A DNA stretch of 30,479 nucleotides from positions 1 through 30,479 of the forward strand of contig JAYUIJ010000020.1 in assembly GCA_043766165.1 (NCBI GenBank), given 5' to 3'. The notes below the pieces were generated by a model. It was not told the origin of the DNA, searched no databases, and saw only the letters and a list, made by a program, of their open reading frames with translations. A program made the position numbers and the translations under genes. Positions 1 to 6,884 of the stretch are shown here, piece by piece (within the stretch, counting starts at the first letter, position 1; every line of letters starts with the position of its first letter). Origin of the DNA: CAIJZX01 sp043766165. Its GTDB lineage: Bacteria; Patescibacteriota; Patescibacteriia; SBBC01; CAIJZX01.

Positions 1-721
1 TTAATGCCGCTGGGTGGAAAATATAATATAGTATGATCGACATGAACCCATAAATAATAATCGTAAAGAAACCAATCATCATAAACTTCCAGTGCCGGAT
101 ATAGTCTAATGGATCAGAAAGACTATATCCAGGAATTCGTTGCCTGCTGACCGCGCCAACGCCTAGAAGATCGACATTATCCGTAAACATCTCTCCCATC
201 ATATTTCCCACAACCCAGCGTAGAAAATACAGACCCACAGTTACCGGCCCTGAGATAAGAAAAAAATCAGCGAGTGACAAGGCCGTGATCTCCGCTACTT
301 CCTGACGAATTTGCCAACCGAGTTTATAGTCAGCCCTAGCTTGTTCGGATTCATTAAAACGAACAGCCGCGATCTGTTTAGCTTTCTGCCCTTGGATGAC
401 GCGCTTCCATTGTCGAACACGATCCTCAGATTCAAATTTTCGCTGAGCGGCGATTTTTTGCGCTCGTAATTGTTGAGCAATCGCCGGTTCGGATCCGGCG
501 TTCACGGTTGGTGCATGAACCTGATCACTCTCAAGTTCTGGCGTGGGACTGCCTACAGGTGCTGGCTCCAAAACTGGTACCTGCATCGGGCGGAACGATT
601 TTGTTTGTTCGTCGTTAAACCCGGCTAACGGTCCGCCGTCATTGAATTTGGCTGCCCGAAAACGTCCGCCGGTTGGTAGCGCTTGTTTGGTGACGGGTTC
701 TTCTTCAACGGCAGTAGCCAT
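1..721 (-). CDS. Membrane protein of the T4SS-like locus, cut by the window edge
   Basis: An open frame runs from ATG at 719-721 to the window edge with no stop (240 complete codons). The first 130 or so residues are hydrophilic: an Ala/Glu/Pro-rich start, then a charged helical stretch rich in Gln, Lys and Arg (RAQKIAAQRKFESEDRVRQW). Two hydrophobic segments follow, around residues 150-178 (LADFFLISGPVTVGLYFLRW) and 210-236 (MMIGFFTIIIYGFMSIILYY). The C-terminus lies outside the window. It begins 9 bases after the VirB8-like gene, so it is probably the next gene of the same operon. I do not recognise the family. A cytosolic N-terminus followed by a hairpin of membrane helices fits an inner-membrane part of the secretion apparatus, but that is inference. 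No clear Shine-Dalgarno sequence precedes the start. Confidence 0.7.
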   Translation of the reverse strand, partial: MATAVEEEPVTKQALPTGGRFRAAKFNDGGPLAGFNDEQTKSFRPMQVPVLEPAPVGSPTPELESDQVHAPTVNAGSEPAIAQQLRAQKIAAQRKFESEDRVRQWKRVIQGQKAKQIAAVRFNESEQARADYKLGWQIRQEVAEITALSLADFFLISGPVTVGLYFLRWVVGNMMGEMFTDNVDLLGVGAVSRQRIPGYSLSDPLDYIRHWKFMMIGFFTIIIYGFMSIILYYIFHPAAL

Positions 722-730
722 GGAGACGTA

Positions 731-1282
731 TTATTTCCAAACCGCGGCGTTGACTTTCCAATTGCCGCCAGTTTTTATCAGATCGACTTGAATATCTTTA
801 GTAAAGGTAGCTGTCGCGGTGCCATTGACCGTTGAGATTTGCATTGAGACCAGGACCGTGGCTGTCGTTGCTGTTTGCGAACTAACATTGAAGGCTAAGG
901 CTTTAGCGACCTGACCAAAATACTTTTTTGTGGCTGTCCCCTGGCGAGTAATCGCTTGATTACGAAGGACTTCGGTGTAGGATGTCGTGGCGTACTGCTG
1001 AGCGGCTAGTAAATTACTGCCGTCGTTTTCATTTGAGTAACTACCGTACAGTTCGGAAAAATTTCGAGCGGTGAACAGAATAGACTGACGATCTGGTGAT
1101 GGTGTAACGATCGTCACATTAGTGTTTTGTGGAATCGCTTGATTGATGTTGACCGATGTATTGGCCGCTTTCAGAACCGCGTTTTGTAAACTCGGACTTT
1201 TTTGGACAGCGATGACGACGCCAATCGAAATACCGATCAGGGCGAGCAATCCGACTCCAAGATAGATGTATCGTCGTGGCAT
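731..1282 (-). CDS. Single-pass anchored protein, possible VirB8-like (NTF2-fold) T4SS component
   Basis: This 183-residue protein has a short basic N-terminus (MPRRY), one membrane helix at about residues 6-26 (YLGVGLLALIGISIGVVIAV), and a soluble domain on the outer face. The soluble domain alternates helices (LYGSYSNENDGSNLLAAQQY) and Thr/Val/Ala-rich beta strands, and it ends KTGGNWKVNAAVWK. A final strand with a Trp-rich ending is typical of NTF2-like domains. VirB8 and the Gram-positive TcpC proteins have this topology, and they sit beside VirB4 and VirB6 in T4SS loci. The gene starts 4 bases after the VirB4 stop, so co-translation is likely. Gene and topology are well supported. The VirB8 identity rests on topology and context, not on a diagnostic motif. 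A generic anchored NTF2-like lipoprotein-type protein is the alternative. Confidence 0.8.
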   Translation of the reverse strand: MPRRYIYLGVGLLALIGISIGVVIAVQKSPSLQNAVLKAANTSVNINQAIPQNTNVTIVTPSPDRQSILFTARNFSELYGSYSNENDGSNLLAAQQYATTSYTEVLRNQAITRQGTATKKYFGQVAKALAFNVSSQTATTATVLVSMQISTVNGTATATFTKDIQVDLIKTGGNWKVNAAVWK

Positions 1283-1286
1283 GAAG

Positions 1287-3206
1287 TTAGTCGAGCGGCG
1301 GTGGTTGGTTCATGACTGTTCCAGCTCCCGTTGCGGCACCACTATTCGCCGATTGCTCAAACTCTTGTTTAGCGGCTTCAAGTTCAAGGAGTTGCTGTGG
1401 ATTGGTCGTCACGATTTGGTCTTCAGCAATAGAAGCTACGATTTTAATCGCAGCGTGCTTACTACCAGCAAAGAAAATACCTTCACCTAGACCAGCTTCA
1501 AGTAATAGGTAGCGTTCTTGTTGGGTCAGGAGGAATGTTTTTGCGACCACGTCGATGGCGGCGGCGGATTGTTTCATCAGTAACGTCAAAGCCGAGTTAT
1601 TAATAATCGCCTGTCCATACGGACTGAGCAGGAAGTCATTGACGTCCTGAGTGATCGTCGTCACGCCTAGATAGTATTTTCGTGAGCGTTTAACTAAACC
1701 ATAGACGAATTTAGCTGAATCTTCATGTTGCATCAGCCACCACGCTTCGTCGATGACGAGCATGCGTCGTTTTAAAGTCGAACGCGCTAAGTTCCAGATG
1801 TAGGAAATAATGATCGACATACCGATTGGCCGCAGCTCGTCTTCCAGGTCGCGAACCGAGAACACCACGAGTTGATTGGTTAATTCGATGTTGGTTGGAC
1901 TATTAAATAATCCGGAGAATGTTCCTTCAGTATATTTCTTTAATCGTTCGACTAAATTTTCCGCGCCGGTCATTCCGGAGAGTACATCTTGGAAGTCAGC
2001 CATAACCGGAGCTTCGACGTTTGCCAAATCGGCGTCTGGCGTAATGTCTTTCTTGGCGTAGGTTTCAAGCAAAGCTCGGTCAACAATGGAGTCTTCTTCA
2101 TGGGTCAATGTCCCCAGCATCAACCGGAACATGGATTTGAGGGTGATAACCGCCGAGCGGATAATGTCAGCGGTCGTATCGTCGCCACTGATCGCTCGCG
2201 GTAGGTCAAACGGATTAATCCGACTTTCGGCGTTCAACGAGACATTAATATACGTCCCGCCGACCGCGTCAGACAAATATTTATATTCGTGTTCCGGGTC
2301 GATGATGATCACGTCCGTGCCGAACATCATTGAACGCAAGATTTCTAATTTAACGGCGTATGATTTTCCGGAACCGGCGGTCGCGAAGACGGTGTAGTTC
2401 GGGTTTTGCAAACTAAAGCGGTCGAATAGTATTAGTGAGTTGTTGTGACGGTTAATACCATACAAAATTCCGCTATCGCTTGATAAATCGGCCGAGATGA
2501 ACGGGAAACTCGAGGCGATCGGAGACGAATTCATGTTAAAAGTTACCTGCAGCTGGTCGTTGCCAATTGGTAACGTTGAAGCAAAACCTTGTTCTGTTTG
2601 AAAAAAGGCGCGCTTAGAAAACACCAGACGAGAGCCAAACAAACCTTCAATTTTTCCGGTTAAGGTTTTTAACTCTTCCGCCGTATCGGCGTACAGTGTG
2701 ACATACAACGCGAATTGGAAAAATTTCTCCGTCCCCTGTGTTAGATCATCTCGAAGTTTTTCAATATCGCGCAAGGCAGTTTCTCGCATCGGATCGCGTG
2801 GGGCGCCTTTTTCACTATCGGAAATGAGTTGAGCTTCTAGGGCGCCAACTTTATTTTTCAACTGTTTCAAAATGACGTCCGACGGCACCGGATAGAAAAA
2901 CATGGCCACGTCGAGCGGACTGTTGTAGTTGATAATCGGCGCAAACCAACCGACCGAAATGTAGCGTGGATACGTAATGACAAATAATGTTTGCACAAAC
3001 TTTCCGTTCAGCCGCATGAACGTCGGATCGATCTTCATGGCGGCCGGCGCGATCAAGTCGCGAACCGTTACTACCCCCTGACGATAAATTCGTTCAGATT
3101 CAATCATCTCTCGCTCATCGCCTGGGCGCGAAGGTTGCGGAGACGGTGAAGCTGCCGCTTGGTCGCGGAGCATATCTGGTTTTGAAAGGTTGATGTTAGT
3201 TGGCAT
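1287..3206 (-). CDS. virB4: VirB4-like type IV secretion ATPase (main ATPase part)
   Basis: This 639-residue cytoplasmic ATPase of the VirB4/TraE/TrbE class is expected to energise assembly of, or transfer through, the T4SS channel. Residues 45-110 hold the conserved link between the VirB4 N-terminal and motor domains (DLIAPAAMKIDPTFMRLNGK, then a TYPR-containing strand). The Walker A motif is ATAGSGKS at 275-282, with Ala in place of the usual first Gly, which the P-loop consensus allows. Walker B is MLVIDEAWW at 482-490 with catalytic Glu487. TTITQD at 516-521 matches the sensor region, and GLGEGIFF lies near 572. The usual first 200 or so residues of VirB4 are missing and are encoded by the gene just upstream, whose stop overlaps this start by 11 bases. 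The tail is Ala/Gln-rich and ends in a Pro run. The family call is firm; substrate (DNA or protein) cannot be read from the sequence. Confidence 0.93.
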   Translation of the reverse strand: MPTNINLSKPDMLRDQAAASPSPQPSRPGDEREMIESERIYRQGVVTVRDLIAPAAMKIDPTFMRLNGKFVQTLFVITYPRYISVGWFAPIINYNSPLDVAMFFYPVPSDVILKQLKNKVGALEAQLISDSEKGAPRDPMRETALRDIEKLRDDLTQGTEKFFQFALYVTLYADTAEELKTLTGKIEGLFGSRLVFSKRAFFQTEQGFASTLPIGNDQLQVTFNMNSSPIASSFPFISADLSSDSGILYGINRHNNSLILFDRFSLQNPNYTVFATAGSGKSYAVKLEILRSMMFGTDVIIIDPEHEYKYLSDAVGGTYINVSLNAESRINPFDLPRAISGDDTTADIIRSAVITLKSMFRLMLGTLTHEEDSIVDRALLETYAKKDITPDADLANVEAPVMADFQDVLSGMTGAENLVERLKKYTEGTFSGLFNSPTNIELTNQLVVFSVRDLEDELRPIGMSIIISYIWNLARSTLKRRMLVIDEAWWLMQHEDSAKFVYGLVKRSRKYYLGVTTITQDVNDFLLSPYGQAIINNSALTLLMKQSAAAIDVVAKTFLLTQQERYLLLEAGLGEGIFFAGSKHAAIKIVASIAEDQIVTTNPQQLLELEAAKQEFEQSANSGAATGAGTVMNQPPPLD

Positions 3207-3924
3207 GGTCGTTCTTGATGGTCGAAGTGTCTTCTAGCGTAATTTTATCCTGATCTTCGAGCGGCTGTTCGCGCGATGTCTCTGGGTTATAGGTGTTGTA
3301 ATATAGCTCGATCAAATCTTGCGTCCGTAAGTAGACTGATTTCAACCCAGCTGAACTAAGGGCGTTGGCAATGTTGTCGACGCGGCGGAATAATTCACCA
3401 CGATATTCTTCTAATTGTTTTTGTTTGAGGTGAATGGTCGTGGTTGGACGGAAGGTGTCAACTAAACGGACAAAGAATTTTCCCGGGCGGTCAACTTTTG
3501 GCGTATATGGCACGACGACGTAGAAACGTTTGGTCATAATGTCAGATCCGGCCACAAGTTCACCGACGAACTGTCGATAGTCGCGGATTTGCAACTGGAG
3601 TAACTCATTTTTTTGTTGCTTTTCAACGGACTTTAAACTTTCTAGATAAGCGTCAATGTTTAAACGACGAGATTGAATAACAATTTGTAATGGGTAATCG
3701 ATCGTGTTCAAAAACGACGTGTATGCTTCAATCACGGCGTCCTGTTCTTCATCCGATTTGAGCATGAAGTTGATGGACGATACTAACAACACCGCCACCA
3801 CGCTACCATTACGCAAAATCGCCGTGTCATCGCGAATTTCTAAAATATCCAGGAATTGCTGCGTCGACGGCGTCGCTTTCTGGCGGCGTGGTTTTGGATT
3901 TTTACTGGTTGGTTTGGTAGCCAT
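3196..3924 (-). CDS. VirB4 N-terminal domain protein (TraC-like)
   Basis: This 242-residue protein matches the N-terminal domain of VirB4/TraC ATPases and lacks the P-loop motor. After a basic, disordered start (residues 1-22) come the characteristic strands: FLDILEIRDDTAILRNGSVV, then VLLVSSINFMLKSDEEQDAV, then a YPLQIVIQSRRLNIDAYL stretch, and FYVVVPYTP near residue 135. The C-terminus is acidic. The next gene carries the rest of VirB4 and starts 11 bases before this stop, so the pair probably works as one split VirB4. Both halves have clean ends, and the downstream half starts with its own 45-residue leader, so this looks like a stable split rather than a recent frameshift. It lies 5 bases downstream of prgI. 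The same arrangement is familiar from other CPR genomes. Confidence 0.85.
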   Translation of the reverse strand: MATKPTSKNPKPRRQKATPSTQQFLDILEIRDDTAILRNGSVVAVLLVSSINFMLKSDEEQDAVIEAYTSFLNTIDYPLQIVIQSRRLNIDAYLESLKSVEKQQKNELLQLQIRDYRQFVGELVAGSDIMTKRFYVVVPYTPKVDRPGKFFVRLVDTFRPTTTIHLKQKQLEEYRGELFRRVDNIANALSSAGLKSVYLRTQDLIELYYNTYNPETSREQPLEDQDKITLEDTSTIKNDHAN

Positions 3925-3929
3925 AGCCG

Positions 3930-4418
3930 CTATATTTTTGGTTGCTTATTGACCGGTAAATCAGTTCCCCAAAATGCGGACTCGTCATCATCGTCGTGAT
4001 AGGCTCCGCCAGTATCAACAAGCAGAGCGAGTTTTGCCAAGGTGGTTTCTTGTAATGGTTTCTTCGTTGGAATTGGCGGTGGGGGCGGTGGTTCAGTTCG
4101 ATACTGTAACCGTTCGTTGACGACGTTATTCCAGAGCCGCATTCGAGGATTTTTAATGGTTTGCAGAACACTTAAGAGAAAAACATGGAATGGGCGGCCG
4201 TTGATCCGAATAAAGGCAAAAGCCATGATGAAAATAAAGATACCAATTGCGCTAAAAATAAACGCGCCGGTTTGATTGGCTAACTTGACCAATATTTGAT
4301 AACTTCCGGCAATGAGTCCCGCGCCGACTAGGAAAATAATAAATTGACGAACACTGACCGGACCGAGAATTTTGTCTTCGACATCGATGAATTGTGGGAC
4401 AATAAATTGATTGGCCAT
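3930..4418 (-). CDS. PrgI family protein (VirB3-like T4SS membrane subunit)
   Basis: The 162-residue product opens with the hallmark of PrgI proteins, VPQFIDVEDKILGPVSVRQF (residues 7-26). Two membrane helices follow, at about 23-44 and 50-70, separated by a short polar turn. A conserved RPFHVFLLSVLQTIKNPRMRLWN-type segment follows, given here only by its ends at residues 75-97. A proline run lies at 110-115 in a cytosolic tail that ends with an acidic DDDDE cluster. PrgI is the counterpart of VirB3, a small two-helix subunit that works with VirB4, and the two VirB4 genes follow directly. It starts 3 bases after the upstream gene, in the same operon. Overall length exceeds a bare PrgI core because of the roughly 60-residue Pro/acidic tail. 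The family assignment is confident. Confidence 0.92.
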   Translation of the reverse strand: MANQFIVPQFIDVEDKILGPVSVRQFIIFLVGAGLIAGSYQILVKLANQTGAFIFSAIGIFIFIMAFAFIRINGRPFHVFLLSVLQTIKNPRMRLWNNVVNERLQYRTEPPPPPPIPTKKPLQETTLAKLALLVDTGGAYHDDDDESAFWGTDLPVNKQPKI

Positions 4419-4421
4419 GGA

Positions 4422-5039
4422 TTACGTTTGGAGTTGTCGATTCAAATCGGTCAGCACGGTGAATTCATGTTCTGACAAATATGGTTTGCCCGTACGCCCT
4501 AAGTCTGCAATAACCTGAGCGATTGGCACGCCGCGTTCCATACTTTCTCGTCCGATAGATAAGTAGAGCTGATAAATATCACTTTCACGCCAACCTTTCA
4601 ACGCTTCTGCCCAGACTGTGTATGATTCATTTTGTAGATGTTGAAACTTATCAAGTAACCGCCGTGCCGCATCACCAGCACCTTGACCGAGACGACGGAA
4701 TTCGATCAAGGTCATACTCCGCATTTCGTCGCCAGGTCCATATGTCTTCGCGGTTGGCCGAACAACGTCGGACATGGTTGGACGATCAGTTATCCGGGCG
4801 CCCTGCATAAGAGGACTCGGTGATGGAGTTTGTGATGCGCTAACGGATGCTGTATTCAATGTTGGTGCTGAGATTTCAGTAGTCTGAACTTGAGTAAGTT
4901 CTGCTTGAGTTGATTGAACTTCATTTCGGTCAATATAGAACTCATTACCGGCCGCCTTTTGTTCAGTTAAATACTGAGCGATTTTTTCATCGCTGTAACC
5001 GGCCTTCTTTGCCCCTAGATAATCAAATTTTTTCGGCAT
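4422..5039 (-). CDS. Conserved helical protein of the T4SS-like locus (unknown function)
   Basis: This 205-residue protein has no signal peptide or membrane segment. Residues 1-35 form a small helical module (FDYLGAKKAGYSDEKIAQYL) in which a YSDEKIAQYL helix suggests a short protein-binding motif. Residues 36-85 are a Ser/Thr/Pro/Gln-rich linker. Residues 95-205 form a second helical domain (YGPGDEMRSMTLIEFRRLGQ, then a KFQHLQNESYTVWAEALKGW segment, ending FTVLTDLNRQLQT). I do not recognise a named family. It sits between the 388-residue protein and PrgI with gaps of 9 and 3 bases, so it is almost certainly part of the secretion apparatus or its cytoplasmic assembly factors. A cytosolic adaptor for VirB4 is one possibility. 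Confidence 0.8.
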   Translation of the reverse strand: MPKKFDYLGAKKAGYSDEKIAQYLTEQKAAGNEFYIDRNEVQSTQAELTQVQTTEISAPTLNTASVSASQTPSPSPLMQGARITDRPTMSDVVRPTAKTYGPGDEMRSMTLIEFRRLGQGAGDAARRLLDKFQHLQNESYTVWAEALKGWRESDIYQLYLSIGRESMERGVPIAQVIADLGRTGKPYLSEHEFTVLTDLNRQLQT

Positions 5040-5048
5040 GGTCTCGGC

Positions 5049-6215
5049 TTATTGAAAAAAACTATCAAGTGACGGCATGGCGTCGTTCTTGGTTGGCGGA
5101 GGAGTTGGCACTGGCTGTGGCATCGGAATATCTGTTGGTCGGACAATCGGACGGCTGGCTCGCGGCGCATCAGTTATGTTGGACGGTATAACCGGTACGG
5201 TTACCGGCCTTGATTCACGAGTTAACGGCGGCATTGGCGCCGGGCGCTGCTGTTGGATTTTTGGGACTGGCGGCGGCATTGGCATGGCCACTGTTTCCGG
5301 CGTTGTTACCATTCCGCGAATGTGTAATTGTCCGGCATATTTTTCGGCCGCAGTAGAAACAGTGCCGGCGATTTCTTGATCAAGTCCCAAGCCGCCAATT
5401 TTCGGATCGCGCATCAACATTTCTTTTGTTTCATCCGTTTCCCGAATCCCCTTCAGTCGGGCCTTAATGATGGCAATGGCTCGACGCTGGAGTAATTCAT
5501 CGCCGTAGGCCAGATTTTGCTCAGTCAAAATGGACTGGGCGATCGTATCAAAATCCTGATTCACGTTAGGGGTAGTCATGGCCTTCAACTTGGCTTGCTG
5601 CTGGTCAATTTCAACCGCGTCATCATCCGAATAATGCGTCGTCGGGGCGTTTGTACCGATTGGTGCGCTTAGTGTTGGCATGGAAATCGCTGGCGCCGAC
5701 ATCACTGTGTCCGGTGCAGTGGGCATCGTGCTCGTTGTTGCTGGCGCTATGACGGGCAATATCACTGGCGGCTCAATCACGCGAGTAGTTGTGGTTGGAT
5801 CCGGCAATGGCGCAGGTTTTTCTGGCCAGTGTTCTTGTGGCGGCACCGATGCTAGTGTAACCGGAACGTTGATTGGGCTTTGCGGCACCTGCACAGGAGC
5901 GGTTGGCACAGGCGTTGGTCCAACCTGCTTATTCAAGCCTAAATAATCGGCAATCACGCCGACAAAGACGTCTTTACTGAGACGCTCGGCGATTGTTGTG
6001 GCTGATGCATCATCTATGGCGAACTCCTTTTTGAGCACCTCAGGCAGTGTACTTACTGGAAACTCGTGAACCACGACCCGCATGATAATATTTGCCAAAT
6101 CAACCCCGGAGAACTGTTGTTCGAGGTCGTCAATTGCGGCAATGGCCTGCGGTGTCGCGACACCATCTCGGATTGCCTTCGGTAAGCTATGGAATTGTTG
6201 CCAAATATCGGCCAT
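5049..6215 (-). CDS. Pro-rich two-domain helical protein, first gene of the left operon
   Basis: The 388-residue product begins with a helical domain (residues 1-95). A Pro/Val/Thr-rich linker spans 99-195, followed by a second helical, charged domain (200-300, containing LLQRRAIAIIKARLKGIRET and DPKIGGLGLDQEIAG), then a long Pro/Met-rich tail ending DSFFQ. No signal peptide or membrane helix is seen, so it is probably cytoplasmic, with flexible arms suited to scaffolding. Its N-terminal domain resembles that of the 241-residue protein at 6884-7609: both carry the spaced pattern D-x4-I-x-R-x-V, a Pro, an Asp and A-x3-A-x2-L over about 55 residues. The start ATG lies about 16 bases downstream of the predicted transcription start, with no Shine-Dalgarno sequence. 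Function unknown; it belongs to the T4SS-like operon by position. Confidence 0.82.
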   Translation of the reverse strand: MADIWQQFHSLPKAIRDGVATPQAIAAIDDLEQQFSGVDLANIIMRVVVHEFPVSTLPEVLKKEFAIDDASATTIAERLSKDVFVGVIADYLGLNKQVGPTPVPTAPVQVPQSPINVPVTLASVPPQEHWPEKPAPLPDPTTTTRVIEPPVILPVIAPATTSTMPTAPDTVMSAPAISMPTLSAPIGTNAPTTHYSDDDAVEIDQQQAKLKAMTTPNVNQDFDTIAQSILTEQNLAYGDELLQRRAIAIIKARLKGIRETDETKEMLMRDPKIGGLGLDQEIAGTVSTAAEKYAGQLHIRGMVTTPETVAMPMPPPVPKIQQQRPAPMPPLTRESRPVTVPVIPSNITDAPRASRPIVRPTDIPMPQPVPTPPPTKNDAMPSLDSFFQ

Positions 6216-6237
6216 TTCGTATGTGTTTTGAGTCGTT

Positions 6238-6265
6238 ATTATAGCACAACCTCACCCAAATTCAA
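6238..6265 (-). promoter_or_regulatory. Promoter P2 for the left T4SS-like operon
   Basis: Reading the minus strand, a -35-like TTGAAT (6265-6260) is followed by 16 bases and a perfect TATAAT (6243-6238). The -10 is extended upstream by TGTGC. The predicted start lies near 6231, leaving only about 16 untranslated bases before the ATG at 6215. The 20 bases starting at TGTG match promoter P1 near 26315 at 17 positions. Confidence 0.75.
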
Positions 6266-6327
6266 AGTTTGTGGGTTTAAGATAAACATTGTCATTTTTT
6301 TATTTTTTTTACTACTACAACATCTGG

Positions 6328-6402
6328 CCCTCTCCTCACTAGAAGAATGTTATTACTATTTCAAAGCAGGCTCATTGTTTGATACCAAATGTGAGGAGAG
6401 GG
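6328..6402. repeat. 12-bp inverted repeat with 51-base spacer
   Basis: CCCTCTCCTCAC at 6328-6339 is the exact reverse complement of GTGAGGAGAGGG at 6391-6402. The spacer is AT-rich and has no obvious gene. It adjoins the run of palindromes at 6419-6496 and may be part of the same small repeat element. An oligo-T/A tract lies just outside at 6295-6310. Confidence 0.6.
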
Positions 6403-6418
6403 TTAACTGCCCACCCTC

Positions 6419-6496
6419 TGTCCTTCGGACATCTCCCTCCTGCGAGGAGGGAGGGCTTGCGGAACAGTCCCCTCCATTGCCGCGGCAATGGAGGGG
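6419..6496. repeat. Cluster of three perfect hairpins downstream of the 99-residue gene
   Basis: Three inverted repeats lie side by side. TGTCC/GGACA with loop TTC is at 6419-6431. CTCCCTCCT/AGGAGGGAG with loop GCG is at 6433-6453. A fully palindromic 28-mer is at 6469-6496, with arms CCCCTCCATTGCC and GGCAATGGAGGGG. All are pyrimidine-rich on one arm and purine-rich on the other. They follow the end of the long middle operon, so they could stabilise or end its transcript, but no U-run follows on the minus strand. A MITE-like or REP-like intergenic repeat is the other reading. Confidence 0.65.
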
Positions 6497-6508
6497 TAGG
6501 GGTGGAGG

Positions 6509-6808
6509 CTACAATCCCGTCAGGGCCGCATACAACCGATCCGCCTCCGTTTCCACAACCGGCCCGCCATATTCCCCGCTATGTTTTTTGAACCCTTGGT
6601 ATGATGGTTGTTTTTGATCGAGATGTAAATTTACACGTAGCTGATCGGCTTCCATTTCGATGTAGACATGGAAACGTGGGTAAAAATGTGTACCTAAACG
6701 TCGGACAAATGACTCTTCGCCGCTGCGCGGATCAGTAAAAGGCGTGTAGCCAGCCCGCCGTAAAACAACCTCCGGCTGGTATTCGGGTTTCGGGATACGG
6801 ATTATCAT
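6509..6808 (-). CDS. Small conserved protein, unknown function (99 residues)
   Basis: This short soluble protein begins MIIRIPKPEYQPEVVLRRAG and ends EYGGPVVETEADRLYAALTG. In between are alternating strands rich in aromatic and basic residues (THFYPRFHVYIEME, LRVNLHLDQKQPSYQGFKKH). The pattern suggests a compact alpha/beta fold. There is no signal peptide, metal-binding cluster or membrane segment. I do not recognise the family. It is the last gene of the long middle operon, 75 bases after the 241-residue gene. Its start codon lies in one arm of a 14-bp inverted repeat (6807-6820 with 6871-6884), so its translation may be separately controlled. The frame, a sensible protein-like composition and tight placement support a real gene. 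Confidence 0.75.
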   Translation of the reverse strand: MIIRIPKPEYQPEVVLRRAGYTPFTDPRSGEESFVRRLGTHFYPRFHVYIEMEADQLRVNLHLDQKQPSYQGFKKHSGEYGGPVVETEADRLYAALTGL

Positions 6809-6884
6809 CCCGTTAGAGCGTGATAAATGGTAAGAATAAGCTATTCCTTGAGAACATCTGCGAACATGGGCGCTCTAACGGGAT
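6807..6884 (-). promoter_or_regulatory. 14-bp inverted repeat covering a stop and the next start codon
   Basis: Positions 6807-6820 (ATCCCGTTAGAGCG) and 6871-6884 (CGCTCTAACGGGAT) are perfect inverted repeats separated by 50 bases. In the minus-strand transcript, the first arm begins in the stop codon of the 241-residue gene. The second arm runs into the ATG of the 99-residue gene at 6808. Pairing would bury the ribosome-binding region and start codon. A translational switch, or a processing stem between the two cistrons, are both possible. Confidence 0.55.

Noticed and set aside
3196..3206. Frameshift artefact joining the two VirB4 genes
   Set aside because: Both halves have sensible ends and their own disordered leader or tail, and split VirB4 is known in this lineage. 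It is treated as a real split.
6189..6617. Plus-strand open frame of 142 codons across the operon border
   Set aside because: It runs through the promoter and the palindromes and overlaps two minus-strand genes. Its translation is low-complexity and has no plausible protein pattern.
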